Shown one piece after another: positions 16,493 through 25,075 of a stretch of DNA of 64,000 nt (its first letter is position 1; every line of letters begins with the position of its first letter). The DNA is from CAG-238 sp963601575. Lineage in GTDB: Bacteria; Bacillota; Clostridia; Peptostreptococcales; Anaerovoracaceae. The notes beneath the pieces are model-generated. The model saw only the letters and a program-made list of their open reading frames with translations. It was not told the DNA's origin and did no database searches. A program made the translations under genes and the position numbers. The DNA lies in NCBI GenBank assembly GCA_963601575.1, contig CAVCFO010000001.1, forward strand, positions 1 to 64,000, in the 5' to 3' direction.

Positions 16493-17829
16493 AAGTCCTC
16501 CTTTTCGTCCACGAAAGCATCGTAAATAGCTCTTATGGCCTTTTCAAAATCTTTATTTTCAACGCCTACGATGATATTCATTTCGCTGGAGCCCTGCTCG
16601 ATCATCCTTACATTGACGCCTGCTCCTGCCAGAGCCTCAAACAGAGTCGCCGAAACGCCCTGTCTATAAGCCATTCCGTGGCCCACTGTGGCGATAAGTG
16701 CCATATTTTCCAAGACATCTATGCTGTCCGGGCGAAGTCTGGTGCGGAATTCATCTAGGACTTCTTCAAGTCTACCGTTTATTGCATCGTTTGCCATCAC
16801 TACAGAAACCGTGTCGATCCCGCTTGGTATATGCTCAAAATTGATGTCATAATCATCGAGTATATCAAGAATCTTTCTGACAAATCCGCGCTCGCTACTC
16901 ATCATGTTCTTATAAATTGCCACAACCGTAAAGTCTCTGCTGCCTGCAATTCCTGTGATGATGCGGTTTTGCTTCTTCTCGTATTCTTCCGAAACCTCCG
17001 CCGTAATATACGTCCCTCTGTCATCGGGCTGATTCGTGTTTCTGATATTGATAGGCACATTTGCCATTCTCGCAGGATATATCGCATCCTCGTGCAGAAC
17101 GCTTGCGCCCATATACGAAAGTTCTCTAAGCTCCTTATATGAAATCGCGCGGATCTGCTTTGGATTTTCGACGATTCTCGGGTCTGCCATAAGGAAGCCC
17201 GAAACATCGGTCCAGTTTTCGTATACGTCTGCTTTGACCGCACGAGCAACCAGGGCTCCCGTTATGTCCGAGCCACCTCTTGAAAATGTCTTGATTGCGC
17301 CGTCAGGCGTGCTGCCATAAAATCCCGGAAGCACCGCTCTTTCGTGCTTTGCAAGCTCATCAGAAAGCGCCTTGTCTGTCTCATCCATAAGGAGTCTGCC
17401 CTTCATGTCAAATTTTATAAGATCTGCTGTATCTACAAAATCATATCCGAGGAATGCCGCAACCAGCACCGCGCTTAGGTATTCCCCCCTGGATGCGATG
17501 TAGTCAGCAGATGGATTTTTTTTGAGATTTTCGCGAATCTCACCAAAGTATTTCATCAGGTCAACCTTCACTCCGAGGTTGATTTCTACCGCCATATATC
17601 TGTCACAGACCACCTGAAAAAGCTGGTCATATGGCAAATTGTGATCTATATGAGTCTTGCAAAGATAGAGAATATCCGTAATCTTACTATCGCCCTCATA
17701 TCTCTTGCCCGGCGCCGAAACGACAATATATCGCCGGTCCGGGTCGTGCTCGATTATTTCTCTTGTCTTTGTCAATTGTATACCGTCTGCCACGGATGAG
17801 CCGCCGAATTTTGCGACTTTCACTCCCAT
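16489..17829 (-). CDS. lysC: Aspartate kinase
   Basis: This 446-aa enzyme phosphorylates aspartate, the first step towards lysine, threonine, methionine and diaminopimelate. KVAKFGGSSVADG (residues 4-16) is the nucleotide-binding start, and SRGGSDITGALVARA the substrate loop near 182-196. The C-terminal 140 residues hold two ACT domains (DYDINFEHIPSGID; AGVNVRMIEQGSSEMNIIVGV), which usually mediate feedback inhibition. No lysine riboswitch is visible: the leader from the promoter is only about 60 nt. It is the first gene of a four-gene unit ending in metG. Confidence 0.95.
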   Translation of the reverse strand: MGVKVAKFGGSSVADGIQLTKTREIIEHDPDRRYIVVSAPGKRYEGDSKITDILYLCKTHIDHNLPYDQLFQVVCDRYMAVEINLGVKVDLMKYFGEIRENLKKNPSADYIASRGEYLSAVLVAAFLGYDFVDTADLIKFDMKGRLLMDETDKALSDELAKHERAVLPGFYGSTPDGAIKTFSRGGSDITGALVARAVKADVYENWTDVSGFLMADPRIVENPKQIRAISYKELRELSYMGASVLHEDAIYPARMANVPINIRNTNQPDDRGTYITAEVSEEYEKKQNRIITGIAGSRDFTVVAIYKNMMSSERGFVRKILDILDDYDINFEHIPSGIDTVSVVMANDAINGRLEEVLDEFRTRLRPDSIDVLENMALIATVGHGMAYRQGVSATLFEALAGAGVNVRMIEQGSSEMNIIVGVENKDFEKAIRAIYDAFVDEKEDL

Positions 17830-17896
17830 AATTGTACCTCCTGATCAGCAAGCCGCCTTTCGCAGCTTGTCATGCTTGTCATATATGCATCTTTAT

Positions 17897-17925
17897 ATTT
17901 TATACCAATTTCTTTGGAATTTCAA
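17897..17925 (-). promoter_or_regulatory. Promoter of the lysC-metG unit
   Basis: On the minus strand TTGAAA (17920-17925), 17-bp spacer, TAAAAT (17897-17902). The leader carries a short hairpin but no recognisable riboswitch. Confidence 0.55.
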
Positions 17926-17929
17926 GATT

Positions 17930-18409
17930 TTAGTCCTTGTTATTTTTGAGATCTTCAAAAAGCTCGTCATTGAGCATCTTCTGTGCATCCGGAATTTCTT
18001 CCGGCTCATCCACATCCACTATCTGCGTCGCCCAAACCCTCGAGCGGTACCAGCTGTTTGCGATGGAATCAAGCAGCGCCTTCGTGCATAGCGGCGCTCT
18101 TTCTCCTGCCCTTATCAAATATACTCTGATGACAAATCCGGTGCTTGAGGCCTTTATCTCGAAAACGCTTTCTCTCTGTCCTATCTTTTGCAATACGCCT
18201 CGGAGCTGCTGCGACACGTGGCGGCAGATCATCGTTTTTCGCTCGTTTTCGCATATAATATAAAAGGATGTGGCGGCGATGCATCCAAGAATCGTAGAGA
18301 CTATATCTCCGAATGCGTCTACCGTTGCATAATACATAAATATGCCAAGGATAAGTCCGAGCCATTTGATTCTCCCGAGAAAATCCGCCTTTTTTCTTAT
18401 TTTTTCCAT
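17930..18409 (-). CDS. Small membrane protein, unknown
   Basis: This 159-aa protein has a basic N-terminus, a hydrophobic region of two short segments (about 16-50) and a soluble C-terminal domain (about 55-159) with alternating strands and helices and an acidic end. I recognise no family. The start at 18409 follows AAAGGA at good spacing; the upstream open frame passes through the promoter and is not used. It is divergent from deoC. Confidence 0.7.
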   Translation of the reverse strand: MEKIRKKADFLGRIKWLGLILGIFMYYATVDAFGDIVSTILGCIAATSFYIICENERKTMICRHVSQQLRGVLQKIGQRESVFEIKASSTGFVIRVYLIRAGERAPLCTKALLDSIANSWYRSRVWATQIVDVDEPEEIPDAQKMLNDELFEDLKNNKD

Positions 18410-18436
18410 TCTATTTCCTTTCTTTTCAATATACTC

Positions 18437-18465
18437 ATTATATTCGCAAAGGCGCATTCTTGCAA
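18437..18465 (-). promoter_or_regulatory. Promoter of the 159-aa membrane protein gene
   Basis: Minus strand TTGCAA (18460-18465), 17-bp spacer, TATAAT (18437-18442). Confidence 0.55.
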
Positions 18466-18472
18466 TATGTCT

Positions 18473-18500
18473 TTTCAACTTCGCGGATATATGATATACT
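18473..18500 (+). promoter_or_regulatory. Possible deoC promoter
   Basis: TTTCAA (18473-18478), 16-bp spacer, TATACT (18495-18500). The -35 box is weak. Confidence 0.35.
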
Positions 18501-18557
18501 TCTTTTGTGCAAAGGATGCGATTTTCGTCCTTCTTGATACGATTGGAGGTAGACAAA

Positions 18558-19235
18558 ATGAATCTTAAGAAACCTTTGAATAAATATTTTGACCATACGC
18601 TGCTAAAACCGGAGGCAAGCACGCAGCAGATAGACAAGCTATGTGATGAGGCTCTCAAGTGGGATTTTTATTCCGTCTGCGTAAACGGCTGCTATGTATC
18701 GCGCTGCTCTGACAGGCTAAAGGGTTCGGATGTTAATGTTGCTGCCGTTATCGGATTTCCTCTCGGTGCGGCAAATACCGCTTCTAAGGCCTTCGAGACG
18801 GAGGAAGCGTGCATGGACGGTGCAAGCGAAATAGACATGGTTCTCAACGTCGGAATTTTTAAGTCCGGCGACTATGATTACATTCGTGATGACTTTTCGG
18901 CTGTCGTTGCGGTCGCAGACAAATATGGCGCAATCGTCAAAGTGATCTTAGAAACCTGTCTGCTTACGGACGATGAGATCGTCGAGGCATGTAAGCTTGC
19001 GGCCGAATCCGGAGCAAAATTCGTCAAAACTTCGACCGGATTTAACAAAGGCGGCGCTACCGCAAAGGATGTTGCCCTCATGAAGGAAACCGTAGGCGAC
19101 GTCCTCGAGGTAAAGGCAAGCGGCGGCATCAGGGATTTTGAAACTGCTATAGAAATGATAAATGCCGGGGCAGACCGCATCGGAGCCTCCGCATCGGTTG
19201 GAATAATGGAGGTATATGAAAATGAACATAAGTAA
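18558..19235 (+). CDS. deoC: Deoxyribose-phosphate aldolase
   Basis: This 225-aa class I aldolase splits 2-deoxyribose-5-phosphate into glyceraldehyde-3-phosphate and acetaldehyde. KVILETCLL and FVKTSTGFNKGGAT (Schiff-base Lys in VKTSTGF) are diagnostic, and EVKASGGIRD follows. The ATG at 18558 follows GGAGG by eight bases. No other nucleoside-catabolism gene is adjacent. The 3' end overlaps a small membrane protein gene. Confidence 0.95.
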   Translation: MNLKKPLNKYFDHTLLKPEASTQQIDKLCDEALKWDFYSVCVNGCYVSRCSDRLKGSDVNVAAVIGFPLGAANTASKAFETEEACMDGASEIDMVLNVGIFKSGDYDYIRDDFSAVVAVADKYGAIVKVILETCLLTDDEIVEACKLAAESGAKFVKTSTGFNKGGATAKDVALMKETVGDVLEVKASGGIRDFETAIEMINAGADRIGASASVGIMEVYENEHK

Positions 19236-19401
19236 GAAGTCGGCTCTGATCAAGAGCATTCTATGCGCGCTCTTCGCCTTGGGCTGCGCCTTCGCAAGGC
19301 CTCTTGGCTATGCCGAGCCTGGCGAGTACTGGTATATTGCCGGCGCCGTGATCGGCGGCATATGCGCAGTCGCCTACTTCAAAAAGTGCTTCGAACGCTA
19401 A
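19222..19401 (+). CDS. 59-aa membrane protein coupled to deoC
   Basis: Two in-frame ATGs follow GGAGG. The second (19222), nine bases after the Shine-Dalgarno core, is preferred, giving 59 aa. The frame overlaps the end of deoC. It has two hydrophobic stretches (about 8-26 and 37-52) with short basic ends, so it is a two-pass mini membrane protein. Function unknown. A terminator follows directly. Confidence 0.65.
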   Translation: MNISKKSALIKSILCALFALGCAFARPLGYAEPGEYWYIAGAVIGGICAVAYFKKCFER

Positions 19402-19413
19402 TCAAAAAACACA

Positions 19414-19437
19414 AAAGCGGCTCTTTCGAGCCGCTTT
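19414..19437. terminator. Bidirectional terminator between deoC unit and atoA
   Basis: 10-bp perfect stem AAAGCGGCTC / GAGCCGCTTT with a TTTC loop, T-rich on both exits. Confidence 0.85.
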
Positions 19438-19447
19438 ACTGTTTGTT

Positions 19448-20104
19448 TTACTCTTCTTCCATAGCTTTGAGGTTTGGATCCTTGTGCAGCTCGCATCCTG
19501 TCGCAGCCTGAAGCTCATCCCAAGTGTAGTCAGGGTGAAGCTCTGTTACCCAGATGCCGCTTCCTCTGACTTCCATAACAGCCATTTCGGTGATGATCTT
19601 TGTTACGCATTTTTCTGCTGTAAGCGGAAGTGTGCATTTCTTAAGGATCTTGTGGTTACCCTTCTGGGTATGGAGCATGGTGATGATAACCTGAGGGCAT
19701 CCTGCACAAAGGTCCATAGCGCCGCCCATACCTGCAACTTTCTTGCCAGGTACGATCCAGTTAGCAAGGTCTCCGTTTTCGGCAACCTCCATAGCGCCAA
19801 GAACCGTAGCCTTTACATGTCCGCCTCTTACAAGGCCGAAGGACTCTGCTGTATCGAAATATTTTACTCTTGGAACTGCTGTTACATAAGTTCCGCCGGA
19901 GTTGATGATATCAACGTCGAGGTTGGAAGCGTCCGCAACTGCGTCGATTCCTGCGAATCCGTTTTCGGAGTGGCAGGTAACCTGAATGTCCTCCGGAAGG
20001 AAATCAGCAACCATAGTAGGAAGTCCGATTCCGAGGTTAATGAAATCTCCGTCCTGGAATTCTTTCGCGCATCTTTTCGCGATTCTTACTTTTAAATCTG
20101 CCAT
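19448..20104 (-). CDS. atoA: Butyrate/acetoacetate CoA-transferase, beta subunit
   Basis: This 218-aa CoA-transferase family I B subunit has the catalytic glutamate in HSENGFAGID near residues 60-69, with GIGLPTMVADFLP near 26-38. In lysine fermentation the AtoDA-type enzyme moves CoA between acetoacetyl-CoA or butyryl-CoA and acetate/butyrate/acetoacetate, allowing later ATP formation. It overlaps its alpha-subunit gene by 13 bases. It could be called CtfB; the acyl specificity is inferred from position next to the lysine genes. Confidence 0.88.
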   Translation of the reverse strand: MADLKVRIAKRCAKEFQDGDFINLGIGLPTMVADFLPEDIQVTCHSENGFAGIDAVADASNLDVDIINSGGTYVTAVPRVKYFDTAESFGLVRGGHVKATVLGAMEVAENGDLANWIVPGKKVAGMGGAMDLCAGCPQVIITMLHTQKGNHKILKKCTLPLTAEKCVTKIITEMAVMEVRGSGIWVTELHPDYTWDELQAATGCELHKDPNLKAMEEE

Positions 20105-20817
20105 TTCTTTTCTCCTTCCACAATAGTATCTACCAGCACGCCTGCAACTGCGAAGTAGTCAGGGTCGATTTCACCGATTTCAACCAGCTTTTCAGGCGCA
20201 ATAATCGTGTGAGTCGAAGCTCCTGCCATTACATAGTTGAAGTTCTTGGTTGCTTTTGAGCAGTAGTAGTTACCAAATTTGTCGGCAACGGATGGTCTGA
20301 TGAACGAATAGTCAGCGAAGAGCGGCAATTCGAACAAGTATTTTTTGCCGTTAATCTCTACGACTTTCTTTTCTCTTCCCAGTTCGTCAAGCTCTGTTTC
20401 CATAGGTGTACCAACGCCTGTAGGAGTAAGCACGCCGCCAAGGCCGTAAGCTGCAGCTCTGATCTTTTCTGCCAGTGTGCCTTGCGGAACCAATGTGTAT
20501 TTGAGAGTTCCCTCTGCGAACTGTTCGTTCAATTTCGGGTTAACACCAAGGTGGGATGCGATGATGTGATCTACCATGTGGTGTTCGAGTAATTTGCCGA
20601 TACCTCTTGCAGTCTTCGCCGCAAATTCTCCGGCAGGCTGTCCTGCATCGAGTCCGCCGTCGTTTCCGATTACGGTCAGGTGCTTTACGCCTTTTTCTAC
20701 TAATGCGTCCATCAAGATCTCAGGGGAACCTGTTGCAAGGAATCCGCCGACCATGATAGTCATGCCGTCTTTTACGCCGGCTACCGCTTCTTGCGCAGTC
20801 TTAATTTTGTTAACCAT
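20092..20817 (-). CDS. atoD: Butyrate/acetoacetate CoA-transferase, alpha subunit
   Basis: This 241-aa CoA-transferase A subunit has the early CoA-binding pattern GMTIMVGGFLATGSPEILMD near residues 18-37. It forms a heteromer with the downstream B subunit. It has its own consensus -35/-10 promoter, so it can be made apart from the upstream kam genes. An AGGAAGGTG Shine-Dalgarno precedes the ATG. Confidence 0.88.
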   Translation of the reverse strand: MVNKIKTAQEAVAGVKDGMTIMVGGFLATGSPEILMDALVEKGVKHLTVIGNDGGLDAGQPAGEFAAKTARGIGKLLEHHMVDHIIASHLGVNPKLNEQFAEGTLKYTLVPQGTLAEKIRAAAYGLGGVLTPTGVGTPMETELDELGREKKVVEINGKKYLFELPLFADYSFIRPSVADKFGNYYCSKATKNFNYVMAGASTHTIIAPEKLVEIGEIDPDYFAVAGVLVDTIVEGEKKWQI

Positions 20818-20859
20818 GTTTTCACCTTCCTGTTTAGTATTACAATATACATCTCTTAT

Positions 20860-20888
20860 ACCTTACTCTCGCCGCGGGCTTTTGTCAA
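20860..20888 (-). promoter_or_regulatory. sigma-70-type promoter of atoDA
   Basis: Minus strand perfect TTGACA (20883-20888), 17-bp spacer, TAAGGT (20860-20865). Confidence 0.5.
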
Positions 20889-20914
20889 GTGAGGATGTAT
20901 AGCTTAAATTCACC

Positions 20915-20938
20915 TGCCCGGCCGAAATAGGCCGGGCA
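20915..20938 (-). other. GC-rich hairpin after kamE
   Basis: 9-bp stem TGCCCGGCC / GGCCGGGCA with a 6-nt loop lies just after the kamE stop. There is no T-run, so it is more likely a 3'-end stabiliser or processing site than a simple terminator. Confidence 0.5.
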
Positions 20939-20953
20939 AATGAGATTCAAATC

Positions 20954-21748
20954 TTATCTGTCAGCAATGCTAGGCTTATCCTGCCAGCCGCGCTTTTCGA
21001 CTTCCTGCATGATGTAGCTCATTACATGTTCTGCATACTTGCCCGGGCCAAAGCCTGCATCGTAGCCCAATTCCTGAGCAAGCTCGTGGGAGATTCTCGG
21101 GCCGCCGCAGGTAAGGATTACCTTGTCGCGAAGGCCTTCTGCTTCCATAAGCTCTTCCATCTTGGTGAGCTGTTTGATGTGGATATCCTTCTGAGTTACC
21201 GTCTGGGATACCAGGATAGCGTCTGCATTTACTTCCTTTGCCTTTGCAATCAAAGCCTCGCAAGGAACCTGGGAACCCATGTTGTACGGAACAACATGTT
21301 TGAATCTTTCGAGGCCGAAATGTCCGTGGAAACCCTTCATCTGAATGATTGCGTCGATACCTACGGTATGAGCGTCGGATTCGATGGAAGCGCCTACTAC
21401 AACGATGTCTCTGCCGATATGTTCGCCGATCCATTCGCCGCATTCAACACGGTCCATAACGGTACCTTCTACCTTCGGAACCTTGATTGCCGTGAAGTCG
21501 ATGGTTGCCTGAGCCGAACCGTAAACTACGAAGAAGGTGTAGCCCGGAGTCAGCTCGCAATAATATGTTACGTTAGGTTCTTCAAAACCCATTTTCTTTG
21601 CATACTGCTTTGCGCATTCTTCTGCTTCTTCACCATAAGGAACCGGAAGCGTGAATGCCATTTCGACTTTACCGTCGTTTAATGCGTCGCCATAAGGCTT
21701 GACACAAGTTAAATCAACCTGAGTTGTTGCTGTCTTATTATCTGCCAT
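20954..21748 (-). CDS. kamE: Lysine 5,6-aminomutase, beta subunit
   Basis: This 264-aa subunit binds adenosylcobalamin. The base-off motif DxHxxG is DAHTVG at 125-130 (His127 as lower cobalt ligand), and Lys138 in MKGFHGH is at the place of the PLP Schiff-base lysine of the characterised C. sticklandii enzyme. With KamD it moves the terminal amino group of L-beta-lysine (or D-lysine) to carbon 5. It sits 14 bp after kamD. Confidence 0.95.
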   Translation of the reverse strand: MADNKTATTQVDLTCVKPYGDALNDGKVEMAFTLPVPYGEEAEECAKQYAKKMGFEEPNVTYYCELTPGYTFFVVYGSAQATIDFTAIKVPKVEGTVMDRVECGEWIGEHIGRDIVVVGASIESDAHTVGIDAIIQMKGFHGHFGLERFKHVVPYNMGSQVPCEALIAKAKEVNADAILVSQTVTQKDIHIKQLTKMEELMEAEGLRDKVILTCGGPRISHELAQELGYDAGFGPGKYAEHVMSYIMQEVEKRGWQDKPSIADR

Positions 21749-21762
21749 TGTTTCCTACCTCC

Positions 21763-23316
21763 TTATTCGTGATCCATAAACAGTGCGATAAACGGATTGA
21801 AGTAGTTTTCACCCTTCGTGCAAACGCCCTCAAGACCGTGGCCGCCGTCGAACGGACGCTTTACGCCGCCGAACTTGCCCTGTTCGATTGTCTTGAAAAG
21901 TCCGTCTTTTTCAACTTCTGCAAGGAGAGCATCAGCCTTGCCCAGAACCTCCTGTGCACGCTTCTGGATGATTCCGTCTTTCTTGAATTCAACTTCATCA
22001 CCGATGTGCTTGCAGTTGTTGAAGATGTACTTTGCATTTTCGATGGAAAGATATCTGTCCTGCATATGCGGTGTATGGATAGCTTCCGTAAGCATACCAA
22101 GCAGCTGCAAGGACTGACCGGACCAGATTGCAACCAGGTTGAAAAGAGCATCCTGGATGTGTCCTCTGAAAATGTTACCTGTCATGAATTTTGTAGGCGG
22201 CATGTATTTGAGTCTTGCATTCGGGAAGATTTCTCTTGCCATGATTGCCTGTGATAATTCAAGAAGGAAGCCGTCTTCTGTATTTGGATCCATTTCGAAT
22301 GCGTGTCCAAGACCCATCTGGTTTTCCGGAATGTTTGCAAGTACCGCAAACTGTTCGTTGATGAACTGGGAAGCTGTTACCGTGTGAGCGGACTCGATTG
22401 CATCGTCTGTTGTGAGGTAGTTGTCCTCGCCGGAGTTAAAGATGATTCCGCAGTATCCGATGATTACTCTGGACATGAACTGGTCAACCAAAGTTCTCTG
22501 CATGTTGATGTCACGGAAAAGGATGCCGTAGATTGCGTCGTTAAGCATTACATCAAGTCTTTCCAGCGCGCCCATGGCTGCGATCTCAGGCATACACATA
22601 CCGGATGAGTAGTTGCAAAGTCTGATATATCTTCCAACTTCTTCGCCTACTTCGTCGAGGGCTTTTCTCATGATTCTGAAGTTTTCCTGAGTTGCATATG
22701 TTCCGCCGAATCCTTCTGTTGTCGGGCCATAAGGTACATAGTCAAGAAGGGACTGAGCTGTGGTTCTGATAACCGCAATGATGTCTGCGCCCTGTCTTGC
22801 TGCAGCCTGTGCCTGGATAACGTCTTCGTAAATATTACCTGTTGCTACGATTACATAAAGGTAAGGCTCAGGACCTTCTCCGATTCTTTCGAGGTATTCG
22901 GCGCGTTTCGCCTTTTGCATATCGATTCTTTCAAATGTCTTCTTGATTGCAGGCTTGAGAGCTTCTGCGGCTTCTTCCTGGGAGCATGTAGGAAGCTTGG
23001 TGATTTCCAGTTTCCCTGCTGCGATTTCCTCTGCGATTTCCTGCGGCTCTTTTCCTGTCTGTACGATTGCGTTGCCGATCCAGTATGCAGCTCCCGTAGG
23101 CAGCGCGCCTGCCTCTTTGATGTGGTCTACAACCACGTTAGGAAGCGGTGTTTCAAGCTCGTCAACGCCGTCGACGCCTAAAAGTCTAACGATTGTTCTT
23201 TCGGTTGACACAGTTGTATGGCGATCGATGAATTCCTGCATATCGTGTGCGATATTCGCGGCATGCTGGCGAGCGCTGTCAACAACCTTTGGGTCAATGT
23301 TAAGTTTGCTTTTCAT
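21763..23316 (-). CDS. kamD: Lysine 5,6-aminomutase, alpha subunit
   Basis: This 517-aa TIM-barrel subunit provides the substrate and PLP/cobalamin-facing surface of the 5,6-aminomutase. It begins MKSKLNIDPKVVDSARQHAA, as the known family does, and its length is normal. The ATG at 23316 follows AAGGAG; the frame stays open to 23334, into the kamC stop. It lies between the reactivase genes and kamE, consistent with assembly of the complex. Confidence 0.95.
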   Translation of the reverse strand: MKSKLNIDPKVVDSARQHAANIAHDMQEFIDRHTTVSTERTIVRLLGVDGVDELETPLPNVVVDHIKEAGALPTGAAYWIGNAIVQTGKEPQEIAEEIAAGKLEITKLPTCSQEEAAEALKPAIKKTFERIDMQKAKRAEYLERIGEGPEPYLYVIVATGNIYEDVIQAQAAARQGADIIAVIRTTAQSLLDYVPYGPTTEGFGGTYATQENFRIMRKALDEVGEEVGRYIRLCNYSSGMCMPEIAAMGALERLDVMLNDAIYGILFRDINMQRTLVDQFMSRVIIGYCGIIFNSGEDNYLTTDDAIESAHTVTASQFINEQFAVLANIPENQMGLGHAFEMDPNTEDGFLLELSQAIMAREIFPNARLKYMPPTKFMTGNIFRGHIQDALFNLVAIWSGQSLQLLGMLTEAIHTPHMQDRYLSIENAKYIFNNCKHIGDEVEFKKDGIIQKRAQEVLGKADALLAEVEKDGLFKTIEQGKFGGVKRPFDGGHGLEGVCTKGENYFNPFIALFMDHE

Positions 23317-23330
23317 CCTTTTTCTCCTTA

Positions 23331-25073
23331 TCACATATATTTTTTCGCACCCTCGATAATCTCCTTGTCGATTCCCAACATGGCGGCTATGCTGAGTGCT
23401 TCCTTTGGAACTTGTGTATTGTTATCCACGCGATACAGACGATAGTCCATATGCCTAGAAATTATATTTATCCTGTCACGGCGGTTTGCGTAGCGAATTT
23501 CGCGTTCCAGAAGCTCGAAATTGCAATCGGTAAGACCTCTTACCTGCATATTTACGATTCCCTCCCGCTCGGTCACCGACTCAAAATGCGTCGTAATCAG
23601 AGAAATATACGGTTTTTCGATGAGGTAATCGACAAGACTCTTTGTGAGCGCCGTTCCCTCCGTCGGGTTTGTACCCGAAGCTATTTCGTCTATCAAAATC
23701 AGGCTTCTGTCCTGTCCGTGATCCAAAATTTCTTTCAGTTCTTCCATCTCGGAGCCGAAACTTGAAAGTCCTCTTTCAACGGACTGTGAATCGCCTATCA
23801 AAATCTGCATATAATTTGAAAGTCCGATTCTTGCGTGTTTTGCAGGAACGAAGAAGCCATATTGCGCCAGTATCGGGATTTGCCCCGCCAGCTTGAGGGA
23901 GATCGTCTTTCCTCCCATATTTGCGCCGGTTATCATGGTGACGCCATCTCCAAGCTTTAGCGAAATCGGGCAAAATTCTTTGCCTTTCTGCTTGATTATG
24001 TCCTCAACCTGTATGTTTCTTGCATCCTCGAAGCAAATTATATGCTCCTTGGCAATCTCAGGCTTTGTCATGTCGTGACGGATCGAATAAATCGCCTTTG
24101 CAAGGGCAAGATCAAGGGCGCCGATTTTCTCGCAGTTTTCGAGAAGCACGCCGGCTTTTTTTGCAATCTTTTTGGAAAGCTCGCCCCGCACCCTTTCTTC
24201 TTCTTCGTCTATCTTTTCGTTTATCTTTTCTATTTCGTTTACAAATTCGTAAATTTCTTCGGTAGGTTTCAGCTGGAGTGTCACGCTCATGTAGTCCTGG
24301 TCGACAACTTCCAGCTCAGGCAAAGCCTGAATCCTCTCAAAATCCGGATTTGACCGCGCAAGCACGATGTCAAACTTCGGTGTAAGAAGCACGCCTTGCT
24401 CTTTTCTGAGGTCCTCGCGTTTTTGCTTCTGCGCTTTTCTGATCTGAACCTCGCATTCTCGCTTCTTTGCCCGAAGCTCTGTCAAAAGCTCGCTGAACTC
24501 GTTATATATGTAGAAGGTATTCAGCCTGTCTCCCGTCGGGTCAAGCTCGTCCAGCAAATCCTCCGTGTCCGCAAGGAAATATTCTTCGGGAACCGTGTTT
24601 ACTACCGGCTCGTTTTCTCCTGCCTCCACAGAAAAATCTTCCGGAGCCTGGCTACCCCCTTTGCACTCCGAAACGCAATGCGCGCCCTTGTAATCTCCGA
24701 TCTCGTGCTCTATGGTGAGCTTTCGCAGCTGTCTCATCTGAAGGAGAAGCGATTTTACCTCGAAAAGCTCCACCGTCGAAAGTGCGGCGCTTCCGCTTCG
24801 CTGAACTGTCAGAGTAGGGTCCTTCATCTCCATGAAAACTTCTTGCATCTTGTCCGTCAAAACCCTGTTTTGTCTGACGAAATATATCATTCTTTCTACC
24901 CGATCGAGCTCGGCTCTAAGCTCCTGCTCCTCGCCCGGGAAAAAAGGTTTTATTTCTTTAAGCTGTTTCTTGCCGAACGGAGTATTCAGGTCGAGGCTGT
25001 ACATGACATACTCAAGACCCGTTTCTTTTCTCGTTTTGACATTTGCAAGTCTTCTGTTAGTTCCCTGTATCAT
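23331..25073 (-). CDS. kamC: Lysine 5,6-aminomutase reactivase ATPase KamC (MutS-like)
   Basis: This 580-aa protein has a MutS-type ATPase at its C-terminus: Walker A TGANMGGKTISLKLAG near 380-395, the ST motif and Walker B RSLILIDEIASGTNPTEGTAL near 460-480. It lacks the DNA-binding domains of mismatch-repair MutS. Beside kamDE such proteins are assigned to reactivating the aminomutase after cobalamin inactivation, with KamB. The ATG lies two bases after the kamB stop, after GAGG. A long acidic linker (about 125-180) is present. Confidence 0.88.
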   Translation of the reverse strand: MIQGTNRRLANVKTRKETGLEYVMYSLDLNTPFGKKQLKEIKPFFPGEEQELRAELDRVERMIYFVRQNRVLTDKMQEVFMEMKDPTLTVQRSGSAALSTVELFEVKSLLLQMRQLRKLTIEHEIGDYKGAHCVSECKGGSQAPEDFSVEAGENEPVVNTVPEEYFLADTEDLLDELDPTGDRLNTFYIYNEFSELLTELRAKKRECEVQIRKAQKQKREDLRKEQGVLLTPKFDIVLARSNPDFERIQALPELEVVDQDYMSVTLQLKPTEEIYEFVNEIEKINEKIDEEEERVRGELSKKIAKKAGVLLENCEKIGALDLALAKAIYSIRHDMTKPEIAKEHIICFEDARNIQVEDIIKQKGKEFCPISLKLGDGVTMITGANMGGKTISLKLAGQIPILAQYGFFVPAKHARIGLSNYMQILIGDSQSVERGLSSFGSEMEELKEILDHGQDRSLILIDEIASGTNPTEGTALTKSLVDYLIEKPYISLITTHFESVTEREGIVNMQVRGLTDCNFELLEREIRYANRRDRINIISRHMDYRLYRVDNNTQVPKEALSIAAMLGIDKEIIEGAKKYM

Positions 25074-25075
25074 CT

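Noticed and set aside
17830..17900. Lysine riboswitch before lysC
   Set aside because: The leader is only about 60 nt, too short for the roughly 170-nt lysine aptamer, and shows only one small hairpin.
23331..25073. Mismatch-repair MutS or MutS2
   Set aside because: Only the ATPase core is MutS-like; the DNA-binding and Smr domains are absent and the neighbours are kamB and kamD.
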